This document shows, piece after piece, positions 16,201-22,073 of a stretch of DNA of 22,073 bases. How positions within the stretch are numbered: position 1 is the first letter of the stretch; each line of letters opens with the position of its first letter. Origin of the DNA: JAQGMO01 sp050954505 (GTDB taxonomy: Bacteria; Pseudomonadota; Gammaproteobacteria; Burkholderiales; Burkholderiaceae_D); NCBI GenBank assembly GCA_050954505.1, contig JBPBPY010000121.1:1-22073 (forward strand), in the 5' to 3' direction. The notes under the pieces are model-generated. The model had not been told where the DNA came from. It saw only the letters and a list, made by a program, of their open reading frames with translations, and did not search any database. Position numbers and translations under genes: made by a program.

Positions 16201-19200
16201 GGACGCACTGTTGGCGCCAGCCAGCCAGGTGTAGCCGCTGCCAGTCGCTTTTACCAACAGATTGCCGGCGACATTGATGCCGAACTGGCTTGCGCTGCTG
16301 GTGGCACCGGAAATGAGGAGTCCACCACTGCCGGCGTCGAGCGTGTCGTTCACCAGCTTCACGCCGGTATCGGTACCGGCATTGCTTGCGGTGATCGTCA
16401 ATGTGCCGTTGTTGGAGGTGATCGACTCATTGCTGATGCTGATGGCGCCAGCGCTCGAAGTAAGGACGACGCCTTTGCCATTGCTGCCGGTGACTGTGCC
16501 GCCGCCCAGCGTGATGGCGCCACTGGTGGCAATCCAGATATCACTGCCCGAGCCGGCGCCCGCACCGCTGAAGTTGGCAAGACCTGTGCCGGAGGTCGAC
16601 ACCACGGCAGCACCGGTGATGTTGATGCCGTTGCTGGCCGCCGAACTGCCATTGATGTTGATCGTGCCGGTGCCATTGTTGACCAGCGACAGGCTGCCAT
16701 TGGCATTGAATCCGTTGCCCATGGTGGTGGCATCGCCGCCGGACAGGTTCAGATTGCCGCCATTGCTGGTGACGGTGTGCGATCCCGATGAAAAAAAGGA
16801 GTTCGATGTCGACGAGGCAGAGGTGGACTTGCCGCTCAGGCTGATATTGCCGAGCGTGACCAGGGTCGAGGCACTGCCGAGGATGAAGCCGTGGGCAACG
16901 CCCGAAAAACCACTGATGGAAAAGCTGCCGGTTCCCATGTTGCGCAGGTCGGTGGGGCCGGCGACATACACCGCATCGGAATAGTTGCTGTTGCCGACAA
17001 CCGTGAAGTTGCCATTGCCGGCATTGATGAAAGTCTGGCCGTACAGGTCCACCCCGGTTGCCACGCCGGCCGCCGCATTGGTGGTCGTTCCGCTGATCGT
17101 GAGGTTGCCACTGTTATTGGTGACCGAGGTGGTGCATATGCTGGCGCAAAATGACAGACCGGCATAGTTGGTACTGTTGCCCGTGATGTTGGTCGTTCCA
17201 GCCGTCGTCAATGTGATGCCGGGATTGAAAAAAACACCGCGGTTGCCATTCGATATGCCGGTGATCGACAGCGATCCGGTGCCGTTCGAACTCAGTGAGT
17301 TCGTAATGTTGAAAAACACGCCCACGGTCGAGGTTGTGTTAGCGGCGATGACACCGGTGCCGGTGCCGACATTGATGGTGTCACCGCTCAAGGTCACACC
17401 GGTGGTTGCCCCCGCGTTGTTGGCGGTGATCGACAAGGCACCATTGCTGGTCGTGATGGTGTCATTGGTGAGGCTGATATTGCCACCAGTGGAGGTGATG
17501 CTGATGCCCTTGCCATTGCTGCCCGTGATGGTTCCGGTGCCCAGTGAAATGGCGCCGCTGGCGGTAATTGAAATGTCCTGGCCAGACCCACCGCCTGCGC
17601 CCGTCAGATTGACCACGCCCGCGCCCGACGTGGTCACGGTCGAGGCGCCGGCGACGGTGATGCCGTTGGCCAAGGTCGACAGGCCGGTGAGCGACAGTGT
17701 CCCGGTGCCATTGTTGGTCAGCGTGAGGTCGCCGCTGGAATAAAATCCGTTGGGTGCCGTCGTCGCGCCACCAGCGGTCAGGGTCAGGTTGCCGCTGTTA
17801 TTGGTCACGACATGGCTGCCCAGGTCATACCATCCCGTCGAGACGGAACTGGCCAGCGTGGTTCGGGCGGTGATGCTGGCATTGCCGGAACTCGTGATGG
17901 CAACGCCATCGGTCATGGAAAGGCCGTTGCCGGTTACCGAAGTCAAATTCAATGCCAGCACACCGCCAGCATTGTTGTTCATTATCAGCGCATTCTCGCT
18001 GGCATACACGCCGGTGGAAAATGTGGCAAACGCGTTCAGGGTCAGGTTGCCTGTGCTGGCATTGGTAATGGTTTCACCGTAGAGATCGATGCCGGCGCCG
18101 GTGTCGGGGGCGGCATACGAGGTGCCGTTGAGTGTCAGATGGCCCGCGCTATTGGTGAGGGTACCTATCGGGCCGCCGCAATAGCCGCAGCCCAACGCCA
18201 AGCCGACAAAACCGCCGCTGATGCCGTTCAGGGTGACGTTGCCGCTGGTCGTCAGACTGGCGCCGGGCAACAGGAGTATTCCGCGCCCATGGGCGGTTGC
18301 ATTGCCGTTGAGTGTGAATGAACCCGCGGCGCTGGCAGTCAATGCGTTATTGCCGAAAAAAGTAATGGCGCTGTAGTTGTCCGTGCCGCCAATCAGGGAG
18401 CCGGTACCGCTGCCTACACTGAGTGTCGACCCCGTCAACTGGATGCCGTCCAGATTCGTGGCCCTCGGCGCGAACAATCCTAGTTGGCCGTTGTTGACCG
18501 ACAGATTGGCGATGTAGGTAGTGACCTGGTTCGAAAAGGAAAACAGTTGCAGGCCACTGCCGGCACCGTTGCCGGCCAGGTTGGCCCCGGAATTGACCTC
18601 CAGCTTGCCACTGGAAGCCAAGTCGAACTGCTTGCCACTCGACCAGGTCACCGCATTGTCGACGTCCAGGGTGCCATTCGGCGTGGCGATCAGGACATTG
18701 GCCACGCCGAGCAGGTTTTGCAGCGAGGTCGTGTTGATGACCGTCGCCGAGTTGGCGCCGGTCGATACATGCAGGTTGCCGCCACTGCTGCCCAGGATGG
18801 TGGTGCCGGAACGCAGTGTCGGGTTGTACCCGGACGTCAGGTACCAGGTGTTGGTGAAGTCCAGGTAGGACAGGCTGCCTTGCGTCTGCAGCGTCGCACT
18901 GTTGACACCGGTGACGTTGCTGACGGTGCCGCCGTTGAAGCCCACGCCCGTCGACAGGCCGGACGTGTCGGTATTCCAGTACGAATTGCTGACGGTGGAA
19001 AAAGTGCCGCCCACCAGGCTGCCGACACTGTTGGTTCCGCTGACCGCTCCAGTTGCGTATGAGCGGGTGACAGTGGCGTTATAGTTGTTCAAGCCAACCA
19101 GGCCGCCAACATCATAGCCGCCCGATTGACCGGTTACCGCACCGGTGGCGTAGGCGTCGGAGACGCTGCCCTGATTGTGTCCGACCAGGCCGCCGATGCG

Positions 19201-21564
19201 CTGGAACCCTGTTACGGTGCCGTTTGCAGAGCTGTTGCGCACCACGGTGCCAACGGCGTCCGCTGCCCCCACCAGGCCGCCGACGTTGTAATGGTAACCA
19301 CTGACATTGGCGGCCGACGAACTGTTGATGATCGATGCCGTATCGTTGAGCTGGCCCACCACACCGCCAATATTGTCGACGCCGACCACATCGGTGGCGG
19401 CAACAGTGCCGGTGGTGGTGATGCCCGACAGCGTGCTGGTACCGCTTGCCTTGCCCACCAGGATGGCAGTGCCGTTCGAACCGCTGACGATGCCGGCATT
19501 GAGCAGTGACAGGTCCGAGATCGTGGCGTTGTTGATGGTGGCGAACAGTCCGATTCCAGTGGTCGTGTTGGGCTGATTGATGGTCAGGTTGACGATGCCG
19601 TAGTTGTGGCCCGAAAGCGTGCCGGTAAATGGCGTTCCAAGCGGACCGATCGAAGTAAACCCCGAGCCGCCATTCCAGTTGCTGGTGGAACTGGCGTCGA
19701 TATTGCCAGCCAGCGCGTAATTGCCTGCCAGGTAAGCGCTGGAGGTGCCCATGCCCTGCACACCGTAGATGTCGGTGAGCAGCCACGGCGTGCCCAAGGT
19801 GCCGGTGCCGCCGATGGCGCGCAGGAACGAGGCATTGCTGCCGACCGTGAAGCTGCCGGCGAAGAAGGGCGGCAGGATAGCGGTGTTCTGGATCCAGTTG
19901 CCTTGGCTTAGCGTGAACTGCCCGACATAGATGTTGCCGCTGGCGCTGATGGTTTGCCCGCTGCCGGCATTGAGCGTCAGGCCGCCACCGCCGTTGACCA
20001 CCGGTGCATTGATCGCAATGGCGCCGGCAGCACTGAGTGTCAAGGTGGTGTTGGCACCCCACTGAACCCGGTCGGCAACCGTGATGTTGCCGCTTTGCGC
20101 GCCCGACGAGCCAGTCGAGACGGTGACGCTGGCGCCAGCAAGATTGCTTTCCAGCGTGGTCGAACTGAGGATCGAACTGTTGCCGCTGGCACTGCTGCCC
20201 GATACATTGCTCGAGGCAGCACCCGAAATCGTCAGATCGTACGGGTCCAGCAGCAGGCTGCCGGTCACGCCGGTGTTGGACAGCAGCCTGGTCAAGCCGC
20301 GATAGTCGAGCACGCCGGCCGAGGACACTTCGGCGCTGCCGCCATTGCCGCTGCTGCCCAGTGCCTGGCCATCGATGTTGCCGTCGAAGCGGGTGCTGCG
20401 ATTCGACCAGACCACCACCTGGCCACCATCACCGCTGTTGGCTGCGCTGGCGCGCAGCACACTGCCGCCATCGGCACTGACTGTCTCGGATGTCGTGCTG
20501 CCATCCACGGCCAGGCCCTGGAAGCCGCCACCTACCGTGATGCTGCCACCGCCCGTGCTGCCGCTGGCATCGAGCGTGGCGCCGGTCAGTTCGATGGCCG
20601 TGCCACCGACGGCGATCGTGCCGCCGGCGCCGGCTGCGGATGAGACATCGAGTGTGCCGCTGACGCTGGTCTTGCCCTTGGCACCAGCCGATGACAGCAC
20701 GATCTTGCCATTGCGGTTTTCCACGCCGCGCGCTTCGATCACGCCGCTGTTGTTGACGAGATTGTCCAGCAGGCTTTCTCGGGCGCCGGCAGACAGCAGT
20801 ACCAGACCACCGTCGGCCACCACGATGCCCTTGTTCTCCACCAAGGCCTCGAATGCGCTTTTATCGACCTGGACCTTGACCAGGCTGCCCTCGCTGAAGC
20901 TGAGCGTGATGGCACTGCCGCCGGCCAGCGCCACCGTGCCCATGTGGGCCGCGATCACGCCCTGATTGCTGACCTGATTGCCAAGCAGACCGACATAGCC
21001 GCCATTGGCGGCATGCAGGGTGCCTTGATTGATGATGCTGCCGCGTCCCGGTCCGGAAAAGATGTGCGAGCTGCCTTCCCCTTCGCCAGCCAGATCGAGC
21101 GATGAGGCCACCAGGCCACCGGCATTGACCTGGGCCGATTGGCCGAACAGGATGCCGCTCGGGTTGATCAGGTACAGCTGACCGTTGGCATTGACCTTGC
21201 CGAGGATCTGGCTGGCGCCCCCGGTAATGCGATTGATCGCCAGCGCAGTTGCCGATGGCTGGATGAAGTTGACGGTCTCGCTGCTGCCGACGTTGAAACC
21301 GGTCCAGTTCAGCGAGACGTTCCTGCTGGTCTGGTTGACCGTGGTGACGTTGTCCGATACGGCAATTGCAGCGCTGCCAGCCACCACGACGCCGCCTGCC
21401 GGCGCGGCCTGGGCCGCAGTCATCGACAGGGCAGTTATCGACAGGGCGACCGACAGACTGGCAACACCCGCGCGCGAACCTTTGGAATCCGTGCGGGAGC
21501 ATTCCGCCACGGCGATCCAGGCGTTGGCGACCTTGCTCCAGATTAGGCGGTAGATGGCATTCAT
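10240..21564 (-). CDS. Giant two-partner-secretion exoprotein (TpsA, filamentous-haemagglutinin family adhesin) with a 17-unit YDG array, 3774 aa
   Basis: Paralogue of the first adhesin. It starts with an ESPR signal peptide (MNAIYRLIWSKVANAW) and then the TPS domain with GFNVGSSETVNF and a NPSGI motif. LLLDPYDLTIS and a GLUG-like region follow (about 595-870; GGLVG, DAYATGAV, SYWNTDTSG). A long Ser/Thr/Gly/Asn-rich stalk holds two module-A units and one module-B unit. GGRWLIYS and GNRYVFAYQ then lead into a KTYGS-type MBG domain (about 2176-2274). Seventeen YDG-type repeats fill 2275-3685, and the tail is 3686-3774. Mature-protein cysteines occur only as pairs: 1126/1129 (CGYC), 1473/1477 and 3754/3770. 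By family, it is exported by a TpsB pore that recognises the TPS domain, and it should form a long fibre on the cell surface. The C-terminal cysteine pair may hold it there. No TpsB gene, toxin domain or VENN motif is visible. Role in adhesion, aggregation or biofilm is inferred. Confidence 0.93.
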   Translation of the reverse strand: MNAIYRLIWSKVANAWIAVAECSRTDSKGSRAGVASLSVALSITALSMTAAQAAPAGGVVVAGSAAIAVSDNVTTVNQTSRNVSLNWTGFNVGSSETVNFIQPSATALAINRITGGASQILGKVNANGQLYLINPSGILFGQSAQVNAGGLVASSLDLAGEGEGSSHIFSGPGRGSIINQGTLHAANGGYVGLLGNQVSNQGVIAAHMGTVALAGGSAITLSFSEGSLVKVQVDKSAFEALVENKGIVVADGGLVLLSAGARESLLDNLVNNSGVIEARGVENRNGKIVLSSAGAKGKTSVSGTLDVSSAAGAGGTIAVGGTAIELTGATLDASGSTGGGSITVGGGFQGLAVDGSTTSETVSADGGSVLRASAANSGDGGQVVVWSNRSTRFDGNIDGQALGSSGNGGSAEVSSAGVLDYRGLTRLLSNTGVTGSLLLDPYDLTISGAASSNVSGSSASGNSSILSSTTLESNLAGASVTVSTGSSGAQSGNITVADRVQWGANTTLTLSAAGAIAINAPVVNGGGGLTLNAGSGQTISASGNIYVGQFTLSQGNWIQNTAILPPFFAGSFTVGSNASFLRAIGGTGTLGTPWLLTDIYGVQGMGTSSAYLAGNYALAGNIDASSTSNWNGGSGFTSIGPLGTPFTGTLSGHNYGIVNLTINQPNTTTGIGLFATINNATISDLSLLNAGIVSGSNGTAILVGKASGTSTLSGITTTGTVAATDVVGVDNIGGVVGQLNDTASIINSSSAANVSGYHYNVGGLVGAADAVGTVVRNSSANGTVTGFQRIGGLVGHNQGSVSDAYATGAVTGQSGGYDVGGLVGLNNYNATVTRSYATGAVSGTNSVGSLVGGTFSTVSNSYWNTDTSGLSTGVGFNGGTVSNVTGVNSATLQTQGSLSYLDFTNTWYLTSGYNPTLRSGTTILGSSGGNLHVSTGANSATVINTTSLQNLLGVANVLIATPNGTLDVDNAVTWSSGKQFDLASSGKLEVNSGANLAGNGAGSGLQLFSFSNQVTTYIANLSVNNGQLGLFAPRATNLDGIQLTGSTLSVGSGTGSLIGGTDNYSAITFFGNNALTASAAGSFTLNGNATAHGRGILLLPGASLTTSGNVTLNGISGGFVGLALGCGYCGGPIGTLTNSAGHLTLNGTSYAAPDTGAGIDLYGETITNASTGNLTLNAFATFSTGVYASENALIMNNNAGGVLALNLTSVTGNGLSMTDGVAITSSGNASITARTTLASSVSTGWYDLGSHVVTNNSGNLTLTAGGATTAPNGFYSSGDLTLTNNGTGTLSLTGLSTLANGITVAGASTVTTSGAGVVNLTGAGGGSGQDISITASGAISLGTGTITGSNGKGISITSTGGNISLTNDTITTSNGALSITANNAGATTGVTLSGDTINVGTGTGVIAANTTSTVGVFFNITNSLSSNGTGSLSITGISNGNRGVFFNPGITLTTAGTTNITGNSTNYAGLSFCASICTTSVTNNSGNLTISGTTTNAAAGVATGVDLYGQTFINAGNGNFTVVGNSNYSDAVYVAGPTDLRNMGTGSFSISGFSGVAHGFILGSASTLVTLGNISLSGKSTSASSTSNSFFSSGSHTVTSNGGNLNLSGGDATTMGNGFNANGSLSLVNNGTGTININGSSAASNGINITGAAVVSTSGTGLANFSGAGAGSGSDIWIATSGAITLGGGTVTGSNGKGVVLTSSAGAISISNESITSNNGTLTITASNAGTDTGVKLVNDTLDAGSGGLLISGATSSASQFGINVAGNLLVKATGSGYTWLAGANSASTGIAVNVAAGQVMTTLGNTKLSDQLNSAGATAVNIAGTVIDSGGDLTITPWTANNLVVAAGGVLTSTGSGSLFITSKSTGQFSNAGTVSQGTGGSGSITISGVDGTQTNAGTISGGASAGAISLSTSGAGAIADAGGTINQAGSGAISLQATGSGTVSVDTINYSNAAASTLTVSGSGAVAISRTITSTGGALGVSISGGMVTLGPSISTSKGNISVSGPALLGTNATLAAGTGQIGFASTINGSSNLTATAATINLAQAVGATTALGAVSLTAANSMTLPSVSAASLLARSTSAAADITLGVGTVLSVSGSGNAATLSAGRNFINNSGAGAIVMTGGGRWLIYSTSPAADTFNNLDSANAAIWATSYSGTTPGFSQTGNRYVFAYQPTLTFSSSNLSKTYGSDATTAVASAYTVSGMQAGVSGAFLADTNATVYSGTPTAVSSGSAASASVAGGPYAINLSANNLTSLDNYALAFQSTGLLTVNPAALTVTAINDAKTYNGLAYSGGAGVSYSGFVNGQTASLVSGTPTYSGTAQNAVNAGSYTLIASGLSAPNYAISYVPGTLTIGQAALTARANNDAKTYNGLAYTGGAGVSYTGFVNGETSAVVSGTPTYTGSSQNAVNAGSYTINASGLSAGNYAISYVAGTLTVSQAALMATANNDAKTYNGLAYTGGAGVSYSGFVNGETSAVVNGTPTYSGSSQNAVNAGSYGISASGLSASNYAISYVPGTLTVSQAALTATANNDAKTYNGLAYTGGAGVSYAGFVNGETSSVVSGMPTYTGSSQNAVNAGNYTINASGLSAGNYAISYVPGTLTVSQAALTATANNVVKTYNGLAYTGGAGVSYTGFVNGETASVVGGTPTYTGSSQNAVNAGSYTINASGVSAGNYAISYVAGTLTVSQAALTATANNDAKTYNGLAYTGGAGVSYSGFVNGETSSVVSGTPTYTGSSQNAVNAGSYAINASGLSAGNYAISYIPGTLTIGKAALTATANNDAKTYNGLAYTGGAGVSYSGFVNGETSSVVSGAPIYTGSSQNAVNAGSYTISASGLSAGNYAISYVAGTLTVGKAALTATANKASKTYNGLTYTGGAGVSYSGFVNGETSSIVSGTPTYTGSSQNAVNAGSYTINASGLSAANYAISYVAGTLTVSQAALTATANNDAKTYNGLAYTGGAGVSYSGFVNGETSAIVSGTPTFTGSSQNAVNAGIYTINASGLSANNYAINYVPGTLTVSQAALTATANNDAKTYNGLAYTGGAGVSYSGFVNGETSAVVTGMPTYTGSSQNAVNAGSYVINASGLSSGNYAISYVPGTLTVGKAALTATANNDGKTYDGLAYTGGAGVSYSGLVNGETPSVISGTPTYSGSSQNAVNAGSYAINASGLSAGNYAISYVPGSLTVNPAALTATANNDVKTYDGLAYSGGAGVSYSGFVNGETSSVVSGAPTYGGSSQNAVNAGSYTINASGLSAGNYALSYVPGTLTVGKAALTATANNDAKTYNGLAYTGGAGLTYNGFVHGETSAVISGTPTYIGSSQNAVNAGNYTINASGLSGANYAISYVPGTLTVSQAALTATANNDTRTYNGLAYTGGAGVSYSGFVNGETASVVNGTPTYTGSSQNAVNVGSYTINASGLSAGNYAISYNPGALTIDRAALVVTPVHVSKTYDSVAYAGGNGVDYSGFVGSENQSVLGGTLVYGGTAQGAVNAGSYTLTASGLNSGNYTISYNPGTLTVGQAALAVAANSAGKTYDGTAYAGGNGVTYSGFVGSDNPSVLGGSVIYTGTSQGAANAGNYSIGAAGLSSSNYAINYLPGVLAIGKAALTVTANNANKIQDGLAYVGGNGVSYSGFVNAETASSLQGTLAFGGNAQGAITAGNYALTVDGLSANNYAISYVPGILSIGQAALAIATTDAITAQPALLAVSKTAVTPNAGNITDWNRQTLSTDPSLHLEASNVAINDKKAGSAKLFSICDWKDQASADHARIVQCGIAK
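10510..14742 (-). repeat. Array of 17 YDG-type 249-bp (83-aa) tandem repeats
   Basis: Exactly 17 x 249 bp with no indels between units. The typical unit runs AALTATANNDAKTYNGLAY, TGGAGVSYSGF, VNGETS, GTPTYTGSSQNAVNAGSY, INASGLSAGNYAISY, VPGTLTVSQ. Thirteen core units (about 11257-14493) share SSQNAVNAG-type residues with minor variants. The N-terminal unit has TAQNAVNAG, and the last three (10510-11256) have TAQGAVNAG, TSQGAANAG and NAQGAITAG, closer to the repeats of the neighbouring adhesin. The last unit has lost the KTY motif (NKIQDG). Units differ by many silent changes, so the expansion is not brand new. Confidence 0.95.
15570..16300 (-). repeat. Stalk module B in the second adhesin
   Basis: Single copy corresponding to the two copies in the first adhesin. 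Landmarks: KLSDQLNSAGATAVNIAG, VVAAGGVLTSTGSGSL, GGSGSITISGVDGTQTNAG, AIADAGGTINQAGSGAIS, DTINYSNAAASTL, RTITSTGGAL. Limits are approximate. Confidence 0.6.
16364..17400 (-). repeat. Stalk module A, second copy in the second adhesin (CxxxC pair)
   Basis: A unit of about 345 residues from GVTLSGDTIN to GVKLVNDTLD. It holds GLSFCASICTT (Cys 1473 and 1477), VDLYGQTFIN, GSHTVTSNGGNLNLSGGDAT, and GSDIWIATSGAITLGG. It repeats the plan of the unit at 17400-18446 with a period of about 347 residues between cysteine pairs. Confidence 0.65.
17400..18446 (-). repeat. Stalk module A, first copy in the second adhesin (CxxC pair)
   Basis: A unit of about 349 residues from GIQLTGSTLS to GVTLSGDTIN. It holds LALGCGYCGGP (Cys 1126 and 1129), IDLYGETITN, GSHVVTNNSGNLTLTAGGAT, and GQDISITASGAISLGTG. 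This copy has CxxC spacing, where the other module-A copies have CxxxC. Confidence 0.65.
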
Positions 21565-21634
21565 GTTGGATCTTGCGACGGTGACGGCAATATTGTTCTG
21601 GCAACTACTGTGTCAGTCACGTCCTGATTTTTAT

Positions 21635-21667
21635 CGCACCATACACAAGTTGCTCGTATGCATGAAT
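21635..21667 (-). promoter_or_regulatory. Conserved upstream element of the second adhesin gene
   Basis: Minus-strand ATTCATGCA, AGCAACTT and GGTGCG, in the same order and nearly the same spacing as at 9885-9916, end 70 bp before the start at 21564. A possible sigma-70 reading is TTCATG, 17 bp, TATGGT, but the TATGGT part is not kept in the paralogue. A GCATGA direct repeat (21660 and 21672 on the plus strand, 12 bp apart) overlaps the upstream edge. Confidence 0.5.
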
Positions 21668-21915
21668 CGTAGCATGATCAAAAAGAATTGCTACTCAGAA
21701 ATGCCGGAAACGACTTATTTGCAACGAATTTTGTGGGTTAATGCTGGAAGATATAGGGAAAAACGGAGAGTGATTGCCATTGCGTCAATGCCTTGCAACG
21801 TTGGAGGGCAGGGTGCAAACGAATCAGTATTGGTGTGACGGGGAGTCGGCACGGAACGCGTCGCTCGGTAGCAAGGCCGACGCTGGAAGTTGATCGAACT
21901 TGGGGGCATCAAGCG

Positions 21916-21936
21916 CATGGTGTATGGTGCATGGTG
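21916..21936. repeat. Three tandem copies of a 7-bp unit (YATGGTG)
   Basis: CATGGTG, TATGGTG and CATGGTG follow each other directly on the plus strand. The unit is non-coding as far as I can tell, and its role is unknown. Confidence 0.6.
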
Positions 21937-21984
21937 AGTCCTGCGTTGCCAAGCTTTTTGAAAACGCAGCGCATGAAGCGGAAA

Positions 21985-22013
21985 TGAAAAAAGGCTTTCC
22001 AAAGAAAGCCTTT
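21985..22013 (-). terminator. Intrinsic terminator downstream of the tRNA
   Basis: On the minus strand a perfect 10-bp stem (AAAGGCTTTC / GAAAGCCTTT) with a 4-nt loop runs into a T-rich tract, about 20 nt after the CCA end of the tRNA. It ends the tRNA transcript and should insulate the adhesin gene from readthrough. Confidence 0.85.
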
Positions 22014-22032
22014 CTGTACAACTATGTATTCT

Positions 22033-22073
22033 TGGCTCCCCGACCTGGACTCGAACCAGGGACCTGCGGATTA
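22033..22073 (-). tRNA. tRNA 3' half, probably tRNA-Asn(GUU), cut by window edge
   Basis: The minus strand reads from the third anticodon base to the encoded CCA: U36-A37-A38, anticodon-stem 3' strand TCCGC, variable loop AGGTC, T-stem CCTGG/CCAGG around TTCGAGT, acceptor strand TCGGGGA, discriminator G73, then CCA. All segment lengths are canonical. U36 limits it to tRNAs reading ANN codons. G73 and the acceptor sequence fit beta-proteobacterial tRNA-Asn as I remember it. The first two anticodon bases lie outside the window, so the identity is inferred. Confidence 0.85.

Larger units (their letters stand above)
21565..21984. other. Region without a convincing gene between the second adhesin and the tRNA terminator
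   Basis: The first 100 bp hold the adhesin leader and the conserved upstream element. From about 21680 to 21984 the short open frames on both strands lack recognisable domains or clear ribosome sites. The only structure I see is a heptamer tandem repeat at 21916-21936. Confidence 0.5.

Noticed and set aside
10337..21553. Plus-strand open frames opposite the second adhesin, including one of 190 residues in the YDG array
   Set aside because: They mirror the repeat period of the real gene, so they are shadows rather than independent genes.
1583..21564. Contact-dependent inhibition (CdiA) toxin system
   Set aside because: No VENN motif (only GVENRNG early in the protein), no C-terminal toxin domain and no small immunity gene after either stop. 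The C-termini of the paralogues are conserved, unlike CdiA tips.
21554..22021. Small open frames on both strands between the second adhesin and the tRNA
   Set aside because: They overlap the adhesin start, the terminator or the tRNA, lack clear ribosome sites and resemble no known family.
22033..22073. tRNA 3' end as an integration site for a genomic island carrying the adhesins
   Set aside because: I see no second copy of the tRNA 3' end in the window and no integrase gene; the far side of the tRNA is outside the window.

Overview
The window looks like the chromosome of a moderately GC-rich beta-proteobacterium, probably Burkholderiales and perhaps Oxalobacteraceae. This is inferred from three things: beta/gamma-type extended signal peptides (start MNAIYRLIW) on two giant secreted proteins, a tRNA 3' half that fits beta-proteobacterial tRNA-Asn, and the base composition. 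No marker gene fixes the genus.

Left edge (1-1422): a divergent pair. A carboxymuconolactone-decarboxylase family gene, cut by the window edge, lies on the minus strand. A LysR-type regulator lies on the plus strand. Between them, overlapping the regulator's start codon, is a perfect ATAC-N7-GTAT palindrome of the BenM/CatM type. This looks like a small regulated catabolic unit, possibly for aromatic compounds.

Middle and right (1583-21564): more than 85% of the window is two tandem minus-strand genes for very large two-partner-secretion (TpsA, filamentous-haemagglutinin-like) exoproteins of 2747 and 3774 residues. They are paralogues with one plan: ESPR signal peptide, TPS/haemagglutination domain, GLUG-type region, long Ser/Thr/Gly/Asn-rich beta-helical stalk, MBG (KTYG-type) domain, YDG-type 83-residue repeats, and a conserved C-terminal tail with two cysteines. 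They differ mainly in module copy number. The first has 2 YDG repeats and the second has 17 in perfect 249-bp register. The stalk modules are also duplicated differently in each. All cysteines of the predicted mature proteins come in close pairs. Both genes carry the same roughly 32-bp element 58-70 bp upstream of the start, so each probably has its own, similarly controlled promoter. No TpsB outer-membrane transporter lies in the window.

Right edge (21565-22073): about 420 bp without a convincing gene, then an intrinsic terminator and the 3' half of a tRNA (probably tRNA-Asn), both on the minus strand. I see no phage, IS element, CRISPR array or toxin-immunity cassette.
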